64,000 nt of DNA from Pseudomonas frederiksbergensis (lineage in GTDB: Bacteria; Pseudomonadota; Gammaproteobacteria; Pseudomonadales; Pseudomonadaceae), in the NCBI RefSeq assembly GCF_003732665.1, contig NZ_MOBP01000009.1:86622-150621 (forward strand), given 5' to 3'. The notes under the pieces are model-generated. The model did no database searches. It saw only the letters and a program-made list of their open reading frames with translations, and had not been told where the DNA came from. Shown piece after piece: positions 57,299 to 64,000 of this stretch (the first letter of the stretch is position 1; each line of letters opens with the position of its first letter). A program made the position numbers and the translations under genes.

Positions 57299-57796
57299 TT
57301 ACTGTTTCGTCGCCGTTTTTATCAACTCACTCGTCGGGACGCGCATCACCTTTGAGAAGTAGGTCTTGTAGGTTGTCGTCTGGACTCTAAAGACACATGA
57401 AATAAAATCCCGTTGTTTCAACAGCGGAACCAGGGTTTCACCGTCCAGATAATTTTCCCCGCCCTTGCCAGTTTCCGATTCACTGAAAATGACATTCGCG
57501 CGATACCGCAACGGCAGATCGCCCGCCACGGGTTCTACCAGACCAAAACCGGAACGTTTTATGTGATGGGCTTCGCTAAAGTCGAGGTCATCTTCCAACG
57601 CACAGACTAGTCCCTGACCAATCCTGGACTTGAACAACTGTAAAACGTCGACGTCAGCGCTGAAATAAATCTGATAGAGCCCAGTATTACGAAGCTCCTC
57701 CACACTCGAATAGTCGAGCGTTGCCTCTGGTTTTCCGTGATTCAACGAGCATCCGGCACTCATCAATATAAATAGACATAGAAGAACCTTGCGCAC
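57299..57796 (-). CDS. Putative lipoprotein, unknown function
   Basis: A 165-aa protein: a signal peptide with lipobox MSAGC (C16), then no domain I recognise. The body has SADVDVLQLFKSRIGQGLVCALEDDLDFSEAHHIKRSG, ANVIFSESETGKGGENYLDG and a C-terminal TYKTYFSKVMRVPTSEL. Start is GTG (57796) with GGAG upstream. The two cysteines (CALED, SCVFR) may form a disulfide. Composition is more A/T-rich than its neighbours. Single gene between dgo and the GNAT gene. Confidence 0.65.
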   Translation of the reverse strand: MRKVLLCLFILMSAGCSLNHGKPEATLDYSSVEELRNTGLYQIYFSADVDVLQLFKSRIGQGLVCALEDDLDFSEAHHIKRSGFGLVEPVAGDLPLRYRANVIFSESETGKGGENYLDGETLVPLLKQRDFISCVFRVQTTTYKTYFSKVMRVPTSELIKTATKQ

Positions 57797-57834
57797 CCGG
57801 ACTCACTCCCTGAAACATCCACGGGACACCGCGA

Positions 57835-58317
57835 TCACCGGCCTTCGGCAAATTCGCGAAGCACCGCCCCATCCATCCGATACCGCACCCACTCTTCCTG
57901 CGGCTGTGCACCGAGGGATTTGTAGAATTCGATGGCCGGTTTGTTCCAGTCCAGCACACTCCACTCGAAACGGCCGCAGTCGTTGGCGCAGGCGATTTTG
58001 GCCAGGTGGCGCAGCAAGGTTTTGCCGGCGCCGCCACCCCGTTGTTCGGGGGTGATGTAGAGGTCTTCGAGGTACAGGCAGTTGCTGCCCAGCCAGGTGG
58101 AATAGCTGAAGAAGAACACCGCGAAACCAATCGGCAAACCGTCCCGCAGGCAGATCAGGCCGTGGGCGGTGGCGCCTTCGCTGAACAGGCTGCGTTCGAT
58201 GTCGGCGACGCTGGCGATGACTTCGTGGCGGGCACGTTCGTAGTCGGCCAGCTCAGTGATGAACGCGAGGATTTGCGGAGCATCGCTGGGGGTCGCCGGG
58301 CGGATCTCGATCGTCAT
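57835..58317 (-). CDS. GNAT acetyltransferase (diamine acetyltransferase-like)
   Basis: A 160-aa GNAT. Landmarks: EIRPATPSDAPQILAFITELADYERARHEV at the N-terminus; LYLEDLYITPEQRGGGAGKTLLRHLA, the acetyl-CoA loop (QRGGGAGK); WSVLDWNKPAIEFYKSLGA. This layout matches the SSAT-like branch that acetylates spermidine/diamines or thialysine. Substrate not determined. Confidence 0.85.
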   Translation of the reverse strand: MTIEIRPATPSDAPQILAFITELADYERARHEVIASVADIERSLFSEGATAHGLICLRDGLPIGFAVFFFSYSTWLGSNCLYLEDLYITPEQRGGGAGKTLLRHLAKIACANDCGRFEWSVLDWNKPAIEFYKSLGAQPQEEWVRYRMDGAVLREFAEGR

Positions 58318-58417
58318 GGACGTGCCTTGTCTGGAGTTGAAAACGCCATACTAAGGCGGCAATCGGCGCTCGTCACATGGCAAAGCAAAAAGTACCCTAC
58401 TGACAGCTAAAAGGCCC

Positions 58418-58514
58418 CTTGTGGGAGCGGGCTTGCTCGCGAAAGCGGTCTGTCTGACACATCAATGCTGAAACAACCGACGCTTTCGCGAGCAAGCCCG
58501 CTCCCACATTTTTT
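58418..58514. repeat. REP pair, family A
   Basis: Two inverted family-A palindromes upstream of the HD-domain gene. Read-through of this REP gives a false N-terminal extension. Confidence 0.9.
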
Positions 58515-58539
58515 ACCGTGCATGACCGAAAGGATGTTT

Positions 58540-59193
58540 ATGACTGCCGCTGCTTTCGCTCCGTTGCAAACCCTCGCCGAAACACTCCTGCCCCACGCGC
58601 TGGAACCCGCGGAAGACGGCGCCCACGACCTGTCTCACTTGCAGCGGGTGTGGCACAACGTGCGCACGCTTCACGCACAGGAAGGTGGCGACCTGGACGT
58701 GCTGCTGGCAGCCGTGCTGTTGCATGATTGCGTGGCGGTGGAGAAGAACTCGCCGCTGCGCTCCCAAGCCTCAAGATTGGCAGCGAAGAAAGCGGCAACG
58801 CTGCTGACGACACTGGACTGGCCGGACGCAAAAATCACCGCCGTCGCCCACGCCATCGAAGCCCACAGTTTTTCCGCCAACATCACCCCGACCACCCTCG
58901 AAGCGAAAATCCTGCAGGACGCCGACCGTCTCGATTCCCTCGGCATGCTCGGTGTGGCGCGAACCTTTTACATCGCCGGGCGCATGGGCAGTGCGTTGTA
59001 CGACCCGCAGGACCCGGAGGCCAAGGCCCGGGACTACGATGACAAGCGCTTTTGCCTCGACCATTTCCAGACCAAGCTGCTGCACCTGGCGGACGGTTTC
59101 CAGACCGTCACCGGCCAACACCTGGCGCAGATTCGTCATCAGCGGCTCAAGGGTTTCATGGAGTTGTTCAAGGAAGAAATCGGCGCGGGTTAG
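58540..59193 (+). CDS. HD-domain phosphohydrolase
   Basis: A 217-aa HD-superfamily protein. Metal-binding series: H in GAHDLSHLQRV, HD in LLHDCVAVE, H in AHAIEAHS and D in DADRLDSLG. The ATG at 58540 with AAAGGA is preferred to upstream starts. Such proteins are usually nucleotide phosphohydrolases; the substrate here is unknown. RFCLDHFQTKLLHLADGF is a conserved tail of this subgroup. Confidence 0.88.
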   Translation: MTAAAFAPLQTLAETLLPHALEPAEDGAHDLSHLQRVWHNVRTLHAQEGGDLDVLLAAVLLHDCVAVEKNSPLRSQASRLAAKKAATLLTTLDWPDAKITAVAHAIEAHSFSANITPTTLEAKILQDADRLDSLGMLGVARTFYIAGRMGSALYDPQDPEAKARDYDDKRFCLDHFQTKLLHLADGFQTVTGQHLAQIRHQRLKGFMELFKEEIGAG

Positions 59194-59289
59194 AAGCTCC
59201 AGCCTGAACCGTTCGTCGTTCATCAGGCACCAACCCCCTCGAAGGCGGACCAACATCAGGTAAGGACTCTAATAATTGGAGACGACACC

Positions 59290-59625
59290 ATGATGATGTC
59301 CCGGCTGACCGCTCTCACCCTCGCTGCCCTGCTGTCTTCTACCGCCTTCGCCGCGACCACTGCGTCCGGCACCGGCCCCACCGACCCGGTGGAAAAACCC
59401 AAGGCCCCCGCCATCCAGAGTGCCCCCGGTATGAACACCGATGGTTCGGGCGTCGACAACAGCCTGCCACCGTCCACTGGCACCGATCCGCGCCTCCAGG
59501 GCAGCGACCCCGGCCGCCAGGGCGGGATGAATACGCCGGACAACCAGACACCCGATAACGCCGGCAGCGGCGTCGGCTCGAAAACCACCACCGGTGGTTC
59601 GGGCTCCGAAGGTGCCGGCAAATAG
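59290..59625 (+). CDS. Small exported Gly/Ser/Pro-rich protein
   Basis: A 111-aa protein with a clear signal peptide (LTALTLAALLSSTAFA, cleavage about residue 21). The mature part is almost entirely Gly, Ser, Thr, Pro, Asp and Asn (NTPDNQTPDNAGSGVGSKTTTGGSGSEGAGK), so it is probably disordered. GGAG precedes the ATG. Function unknown; perhaps periplasmic or secreted. Confidence 0.7.
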   Translation: MMMSRLTALTLAALLSSTAFAATTASGTGPTDPVEKPKAPAIQSAPGMNTDGSGVDNSLPPSTGTDPRLQGSDPGRQGGMNTPDNQTPDNAGSGVGSKTTTGGSGSEGAGK

Positions 59626-59677
59626 TTCGCCGACGCGAGCGCCGCAATACCTATCCACATCCATGAAAGAGGTAACC

Positions 59678-59935
59678 ATGAACGTCGATAAAAACCTGGA
59701 AAAAGAAGTCCTGACCCGTCTGCTGCACGCCCATCCGAGCGGTTTGGGCAAGGAGGTCCTGGACAATTACCGGGGGGAGAAAGTAGTGGCCACCACCCTC
59801 GCTGTTTTACAGGATCGCGGACTGATCCAGCACGGCCATGTGACCTGCAATGAAGCCGGCGAACACTCGCTGAACCTGCCGATCAAGCTCAGCGCAGCGG
59901 GGGTTGAGGCGGCGCGCAAACTGGAAATCCAGTAA
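59678..59935 (+). CDS. Small winged-helix-like protein
   Basis: An 85-aa protein, MNVDKNLEKEVLTRLLHAHPSGLGKEVLDNY, with LAVLQDRGLIQHGHV and INLPIKLSAAGVEAARKLE-like C-terminal segments that resemble small HTH/winged-helix proteins. The ATG at 59678 has GAGGTAA upstream. It follows the secreted-protein gene by 52 bp on the same strand and may be cotranscribed. Function unknown. Confidence 0.65.
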   Translation: MNVDKNLEKEVLTRLLHAHPSGLGKEVLDNYRGEKVVATTLAVLQDRGLIQHGHVTCNEAGEHSLNLPIKLSAAGVEAARKLEIQ

Positions 59936-59990
59936 TAAGACGTTGCGCAAGACCGGGGTAGCCATCAAGGTTTTGTGTTGAATGTGATGG

Positions 59991-60066
59991 CCTCTTCGCG
60001 GGCAAGCCTCGCTCCTACAGGTATACACATCCCCCCTGTAGGAGCGAGGCTTGCCCGCGAAGACGT
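59991..60066. repeat. REP pair, family B
   Basis: Two inverted family-B palindromes between the winged-helix-like gene and the DUF3829 gene. Confidence 0.9.
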
Positions 60067-60100
60067 CTGATCAGACGCAGAATAATTTGAAGGCCGGCAT

Positions 60101-61084
60101 TCAACACATCGGATGATTAAACCGGTTAATCACATTCGAGTAATTACGGTTGTAGCGATTCGCCGAGTTAACGATGTTGGAACTGCGCATCCGTGCCGGC
60201 ATTTTTGCCATCAAACCGGTTTCTTCGATCTTGAACACACCGTCCTTGATGTCTTTGATCATTGAACGGGACTGCCCGATAAACTCATTGATTTCCAGCA
60301 TGCCGCCGCTACAGCTCTTGCCGGACTTGGCCGATTGCTCGGTGACTTTCCTGTCCCAGCCTGCCGCAGCATCCGCCACTTGTGCCAGGGACTTTTCGAA
60401 AGCGTCCAGCGCCGCCGGATCATTGGGCGCCGCAAACAAGACATTGGCATCGGCATTGTTCAGCTTGCCGTAGTAAATCAGCCCGGCGCGATAGTAAGCC
60501 GCGGTGTCCTTGTGCGCCTTGTCGAACGCTTCCTTGGTCAACGCTTGGTCACGATCACTCAGGCCTTTGTAGAACGCCGCTTCTTTCTGAGCGACCAGGG
60601 TCAGTGCTGCCAGGTAGTCCGTGCTCAACTGGCGAGCCTTGTCGCCATTGTCGGCCAGGTAACCTTTGGAGTTTGCGTAGTTGTTCAGCTCGTGGCTCAA
60701 CGGTGACAACGTTTTCAACGCTGTCGAGAAGTCCTTGGCAGCGGCATCGATTTCGACAATCGGCGCGTCCATGGCTGCGGCGGTGTCCAGTTGCGCCGCC
60801 GAGCGATCCACCAGAATGTCGTTCTCGATGCGCATCGAAGTCGGCGCTGCCTTGCCTTTCAACAGCGGCATCTGTTGCGTCAGGTAGTTTTCCCGGGCCT
60901 CCTGGAACGACGTGGTCAGGCTGTTGGCCACATCGACATACAGGTTGTACTTCTCGATCTGCTGCTGTTGCGCGGCGCTTTGGCTTGGCTGCTTGTTGGC
61001 GGTCGCGTCTGGCTTGTCGCCGCAACCGGCCAACAGTGCAGAAGCGGCGAGCACGGTCGCGGCCATCATCATCCGGTAATTCAT
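60101..61084 (-). CDS. DUF3829 lipoprotein
   Basis: A 327-aa lipoprotein with lipobox LLAGC (C21) and an Ala/Gln-rich linker, then a helical DUF3829-type domain (NLYVDVANSLTTSFQEARENYL; MDAPIVEIDAAAKDFSTALKTLSPLSHELNNYANSKGYLADNGDKA). YiiG-type family, function unknown. The C-terminus (NSANRYNRNYSNVINRFNHPMC) is rich in Asn/Tyr/Arg. Alone. Confidence 0.88.
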   Translation of the reverse strand: MNYRMMMAATVLAASALLAGCGDKPDATANKQPSQSAAQQQQIEKYNLYVDVANSLTTSFQEARENYLTQQMPLLKGKAAPTSMRIENDILVDRSAAQLDTAAAMDAPIVEIDAAAKDFSTALKTLSPLSHELNNYANSKGYLADNGDKARQLSTDYLAALTLVAQKEAAFYKGLSDRDQALTKEAFDKAHKDTAAYYRAGLIYYGKLNNADANVLFAAPNDPAALDAFEKSLAQVADAAAGWDRKVTEQSAKSGKSCSGGMLEINEFIGQSRSMIKDIKDGVFKIEETGLMAKMPARMRSSNIVNSANRYNRNYSNVINRFNHPMC

Positions 61085-61278
61085 TTTTTCTCTTCCATAA
61101 AAAACGCTTCCATAAAAAAACGCGGCGGGCCATGCATGGCTTGCCGGAGGGGATTCGGTAGGAGATTTTGCAAACGGGGGACTCGCTCCATGAGTGTAAG
61201 AAACAGGCCCGACAGGCTGTCAGACGCTTCCCCTTCCTGGGGGCGCGCATTGTGCGAATTTTCAGACGGGATAGCAAA

Positions 61279-61353
61279 TGAGCAGGCTCGCTCCTACACC
61301 GATCAGCCTGTGCCACCGATCACTTGTAGGAGCGAGGCTTGCCCGCGAAGGCG
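61279..61353. repeat. REP pair, family B, left arm partial
   Basis: A full family-B right arm and a shortened left arm (GCAGGCTCGCTCCTACA). Downstream of the kinase gene. Confidence 0.85.
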
Positions 61354-61358
61354 ACCGA

Positions 61359-62288
61359 TCAGTCGCCCGAATCCTTGCGGACCAACGCATCCACCTCAGC
61401 AGTCCCCGGCGAAGTCGCCGGCCCCCACCGAGTGACGGCCAAAGCCGCCGCCGCATTCGCCCGGCGTGCCGCCTCAACCGCCGACAACCCCCGCGCCAAC
61501 CCGGCCACGAACACCCCGGCATGGGCATCCCCGGCGCCGTTGCTGTCCACCGCTTCAACCTTGAACCCCGGCACATGCTGGCAGTCACCGCGCTGGCGGA
61601 TCCAGCAGCCTTGCGGTCCATCGCGCACCACCATCAACACATCCGCCGGTAGATGCCCGGCCAACCGATCCAGCGCCGAATCAATATCCGCCGCCCCGGT
61701 AAACCGCAGCGCCTCGACGCCATTGCTGGTCCATACATCGATGCGCGGCAGCAATGCATTCATCAACGGCTCATCCGGCGACTCCACCAATGGACCCGGA
61801 TCGAATATCACGTTGATGCCTGTCGGCAATCCCAGCACCCAATCCACCAACGCCCGGGCCTTGCCGACATGCAGCAAGCTATAGCCGCTGACGTAGACAT
61901 AATCCCCCGCCTGCGCCGGCACGCTCGCCAGGTCTTCGGTGGACACTTCGCCTTCAGCGCCAATGTAGGAAATGAAACTGCGCTCGGCCGAGGCATCCGT
62001 CACGGCGACGCACAACCCGGTATCGCGCTCGGCTTTGTGAGCGATGCCAATCTGGATGCCCTCAACCTTCATCGCTTCCCGCGCCAGGTCGCCGAAACGA
62101 CCGGTGCCATGCCGACCGAGGTAAACCACCGGCAAGCCATTACGCTGGGCGGCGGCCATCACATTGAAGCCGCCACCGGCTTCGAAACTGGCGGATTGCG
62201 CCAATACGTCACCGCCGGCCTGGGGCAGTTTATCCACGGCCATGACCAGGTCGATGATGACCTGGCCGGTGTGCAACAACTTAGGCAT
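61359..62288 (-). CDS. PfkB-family carbohydrate/nucleoside kinase
   Basis: A 309-aa ribokinase-like kinase with the catalytic motif in VDSNGAGDAHAGVF and the N-terminal GGGFNVMAAAQRNGLPVVYLG. It overlaps the permease stop by 8 bp (ATGCCTAA), so translation is coupled. With a purine/pyrimidine permease upstream, a nucleoside or ribose substrate is plausible, but other sugars cannot be excluded. Confidence 0.88.
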   Translation of the reverse strand: MPKLLHTGQVIIDLVMAVDKLPQAGGDVLAQSASFEAGGGFNVMAAAQRNGLPVVYLGRHGTGRFGDLAREAMKVEGIQIGIAHKAERDTGLCVAVTDASAERSFISYIGAEGEVSTEDLASVPAQAGDYVYVSGYSLLHVGKARALVDWVLGLPTGINVIFDPGPLVESPDEPLMNALLPRIDVWTSNGVEALRFTGAADIDSALDRLAGHLPADVLMVVRDGPQGCWIRQRGDCQHVPGFKVEAVDSNGAGDAHAGVFVAGLARGLSAVEAARRANAAAALAVTRWGPATSPGTAEVDALVRKDSGD

Positions 62289-63747
62289 GAGCGTTCTCAG
62301 TCAGTGCAGCGCGACGATCCTTGGCCCCGCCGAGTACAAAATAAATCCCGCCGGCCACCAGGAAGGTCACGATCCAGCCGAGGCCGTTATGGCCCAGGTA
62401 CGAGTCGGAAAGGAAGCCACGGAACCAGATGTTTTCAGCGGTGGTGCCGATGGTGGTGAAGCTGAAGCCCAACACAATCGCGATTGCCCAGGCACCGAAG
62501 GCACGCCATTCGATGCCGCCGCGATACCAATAGGCGCTGCTTGGGCTGACGTCCAACAGGTCTTTGGGGCTGTAGTAATGACGGTGGATCAGGTCAACGA
62601 TGAAGATTCCGACCCACGCGGTAATTGGCACCGCCAGCAGGGAAATGAAGGTGATGAACGGGCCGTAGAAGCTGTCGGCGATCAGCATGAAGTAAATCGA
62701 ACCGGCGAAGATCGCGACGATGTCCACCACCACCGCGTAGACGCGCGGGACCTTGAGGCCAAGGGTCAGGGTGGTCAAACCGGCGGAATACACCGACAGG
62801 TTATTCGACAGCAGCAAGCCGCCGAACGCAGTGATCAGGTACGGCACGGCCATCCAGGTCGGCAGCATGTCGCGGATCGCGATGATCGGGTCCGTGGCTT
62901 GGGCCAGGTCGTTATTGCCCACCGACAGCAAGCCGCCGAGGGTGATCAGCAGCACCAGCGGAATCCCCGCACCGAACGCCGCCGAGGCCACCAGGCGCAC
63001 GGCTTTGACGCTTTTGTGCTGGTAACGCGACATGTCCGCGCCGGCGTTGGCCCAACCAATCCCGGTGCCGGCGGCCATGGTGCCGACGCCGATGATCATG
63101 GCGCTCAGCGGTGCCGGCGTGGCGTTGAACACCGCGCTCCAGTCGATGGTGGCGCAGAGGAAACCGCCGACCAGCAGGTTCAGCGCACCGAACACGTAGG
63201 TCGCCCACTTCTGGATCACCAGCAACGTGGCGTGACCCAGGCCCGACACCGACAGGGTCAGCAGCACGAATATCGCAATGAAGATCAGGGTTAACACCGG
63301 TGCACTTTTGGCTTCCACCGGCGAGCCGAACAGGATCGAGCACAACGACAGCAACACGAACGCGGCGGTGGTGGTGTTGACGGTTTCCCAACCCAGGCGC
63401 GACATCAGCGAGACCACGGTCGGACCGATGTTGCCGCGCACGCCGAAGATGGCGCGGGACAGGGTCAGGCTCGGTGCGCGGCCACGGCGGCCGGCGATGG
63501 AGATGATCCCCACCACGGCGAAAGAGCCAGCGGCGCCGAGGATCGCGACGATGATCGCCTGCCAGATCGCCAGGCCACGAAACGCCACGAGTGTGGCGCC
63601 CAAGGGCAAGCCGAGGATGGAAATGTTGGCGGCGAACCAGACCCAGAACAGTTGCAGCGGATGACCGTTGCATTCACTTTCCGGGACGGGCTCGATGCCC
63701 CGGGTTTCCAGTTGCCCGGCGCTTGGCCCGGCGTTCGATGAACTCAT
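62281..63747 (-). CDS. NCS1-family purine/cytosine permease
   Basis: A 488-aa membrane transporter with about twelve helices of the CodB-like NCS1 family: GHPLQLFWVWFAANISILGLPLGA, SLTLSRAIFGVRGNIGP and GIGWANAGADMSRYQHKS. The ATG at 63747 has AGGAG upstream; the frame continues a little further up. Imports nucleobases or nucleosides for the linked kinase. Confidence 0.9.
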   Translation of the reverse strand: MSSSNAGPSAGQLETRGIEPVPESECNGHPLQLFWVWFAANISILGLPLGATLVAFRGLAIWQAIIVAILGAAGSFAVVGIISIAGRRGRAPSLTLSRAIFGVRGNIGPTVVSLMSRLGWETVNTTTAAFVLLSLCSILFGSPVEAKSAPVLTLIFIAIFVLLTLSVSGLGHATLLVIQKWATYVFGALNLLVGGFLCATIDWSAVFNATPAPLSAMIIGVGTMAAGTGIGWANAGADMSRYQHKSVKAVRLVASAAFGAGIPLVLLITLGGLLSVGNNDLAQATDPIIAIRDMLPTWMAVPYLITAFGGLLLSNNLSVYSAGLTTLTLGLKVPRVYAVVVDIVAIFAGSIYFMLIADSFYGPFITFISLLAVPITAWVGIFIVDLIHRHYYSPKDLLDVSPSSAYWYRGGIEWRAFGAWAIAIVLGFSFTTIGTTAENIWFRGFLSDSYLGHNGLGWIVTFLVAGGIYFVLGGAKDRRAALTENAHA

Positions 63748-63814
63748 GATGGATGCTCCTGTTGCCATTGTTTTGGTTGTGGGCAGACGGATTTCTAAGT
63801 GACCTGCGCAACCC

Positions 63815-63915
63815 CATGTAGGAGCTGCCGAAGGCTGCGATCTTTTGATCTTGATTTACAGCTGCCTGAAGACCGCCAGGATCAAAAGATCGCAGCCTTC
63901 GGCAGCTCCTACAGG
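63815..63915. repeat. REP-like pair, family C
   Basis: Two near-identical family-C arms (GGAGCTGCCGAAGGCTGCGA and its inverse, each with GATCAAAAGATC). It lies between the permease gene and the next, partial gene. Confidence 0.88.
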
Positions 63916-63930
63916 TTTATTGCGTACACC

Positions 63931-64000
63931 TCAGCGCAGGGTGAGGAGTCCTTTCACAAGGGGTTCCAGCTCCAGACCATTCACGGCTTTGATCTTGTCG
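63931..64000 (-). CDS. 3' end of a gene running into the right edge
   Basis: About 22 codons before a TGA: DKIKAVNGLELEPLVKGLLTLR. The pattern is reminiscent of the C-terminus of some ADP-ribosylglycohydrolase-family proteins, but this is too short to be sure. It lies upstream of the permease and kinase genes in the same direction and could be their operon partner. Confidence 0.4.
   Translation of the reverse strand, partial: DKIKAVNGLELEPLVKGLLTLR

Noticed and set aside
57029..57355. 108-aa ORF over the dgoK start
   Set aside because: It covers the promoter and operator and lacks coding signals.

Overview
The window is chromosomal DNA from a fluorescent-group Pseudomonas. This is inferred from the protein families, from gene neighbourhoods that match other pseudomonads (mtnA / MTA deaminase / ubiG / mupP / yciK; DUF2059-bolA-fumC; etfBA facing etf-QO; the NAGGN osmolyte cluster beside a CsrA paralogue), from high GC, and from many REP-type palindromes of the kind common in P. 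fluorescens relatives. No rRNA, tRNA, CRISPR array, integrase or insertion sequence is visible. Most genes are core genes.

Layout. 1-2.4 kb: 5' part of gyrA. 2.8-7.7 kb: methylthioadenosine salvage (mtnA, MTA deaminase), ubiquinone methylation (ubiG), peptidoglycan recycling (mupP) and an SDR. 8.0-12.4 kb: a diguanylate cyclase, a TenA/PqqC-like helical protein and a membrane GGDEF-EAL protein. 12.7-17.4 kb: one very large gene (1549 aa) that looks like a Pseudomonas dermonecrotic-type (DUF6543-like) toxin with a C-terminal zinc deaminase domain. It has no adjacent immunity gene and is the main accessory element. 17.4-27.8 kb: ABC exporter, DsbA-like protein, trhO, bolA, DUF2059, fumC, a DMT permease, a thiolase and a polyphosphate:AMP phosphotransferase. 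28.0-35.7 kb: mnmC, the three-gene N-acetylglutaminylglutamine amide (NAGGN) osmoprotectant cluster, yheU and a CsrA/RsmI-like regulator. 35.8-45.6 kb: small membrane proteins, an SDR, an LtaS-like phosphoglycerol transferase, a START protein, a MocR-type regulator and a three-gene envelope operon (solute-binding protein, DUF4398 lipoprotein, OmpA-domain lipoprotein). 45.6-49.5 kb: electron-transfer flavoprotein genes etfBA, facing etf-QO, with a PsrA-like operator over a good sigma70 promoter. 49.7-57.0 kb: an AraC regulator facing an alcohol dehydrogenase, then the D-galactonate operon dgoK-dgoA-dgoD-MFS-IclR. 57.3-64.0 kb: small envelope and unknown proteins, a GNAT, an HD-domain hydrolase, then an NCS1 permease with a PfkB kinase and the 3' end of one more gene.

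Genes that work together: MTA deaminase and MtnA in methionine salvage; EtfAB passing electrons to ETF-QO and the quinone pool; AsnO-like, Ngg and the M42 peptidase in NAGGN metabolism; DgoD, DgoK and DgoA converting galactonate to pyruvate and glyceraldehyde-3-phosphate. Eighteen REP pairs of three sequence families sit in the gaps between genes. They also create many of the spurious upstream ORF extensions, so starts here were chosen by ribosome binding site and family length.
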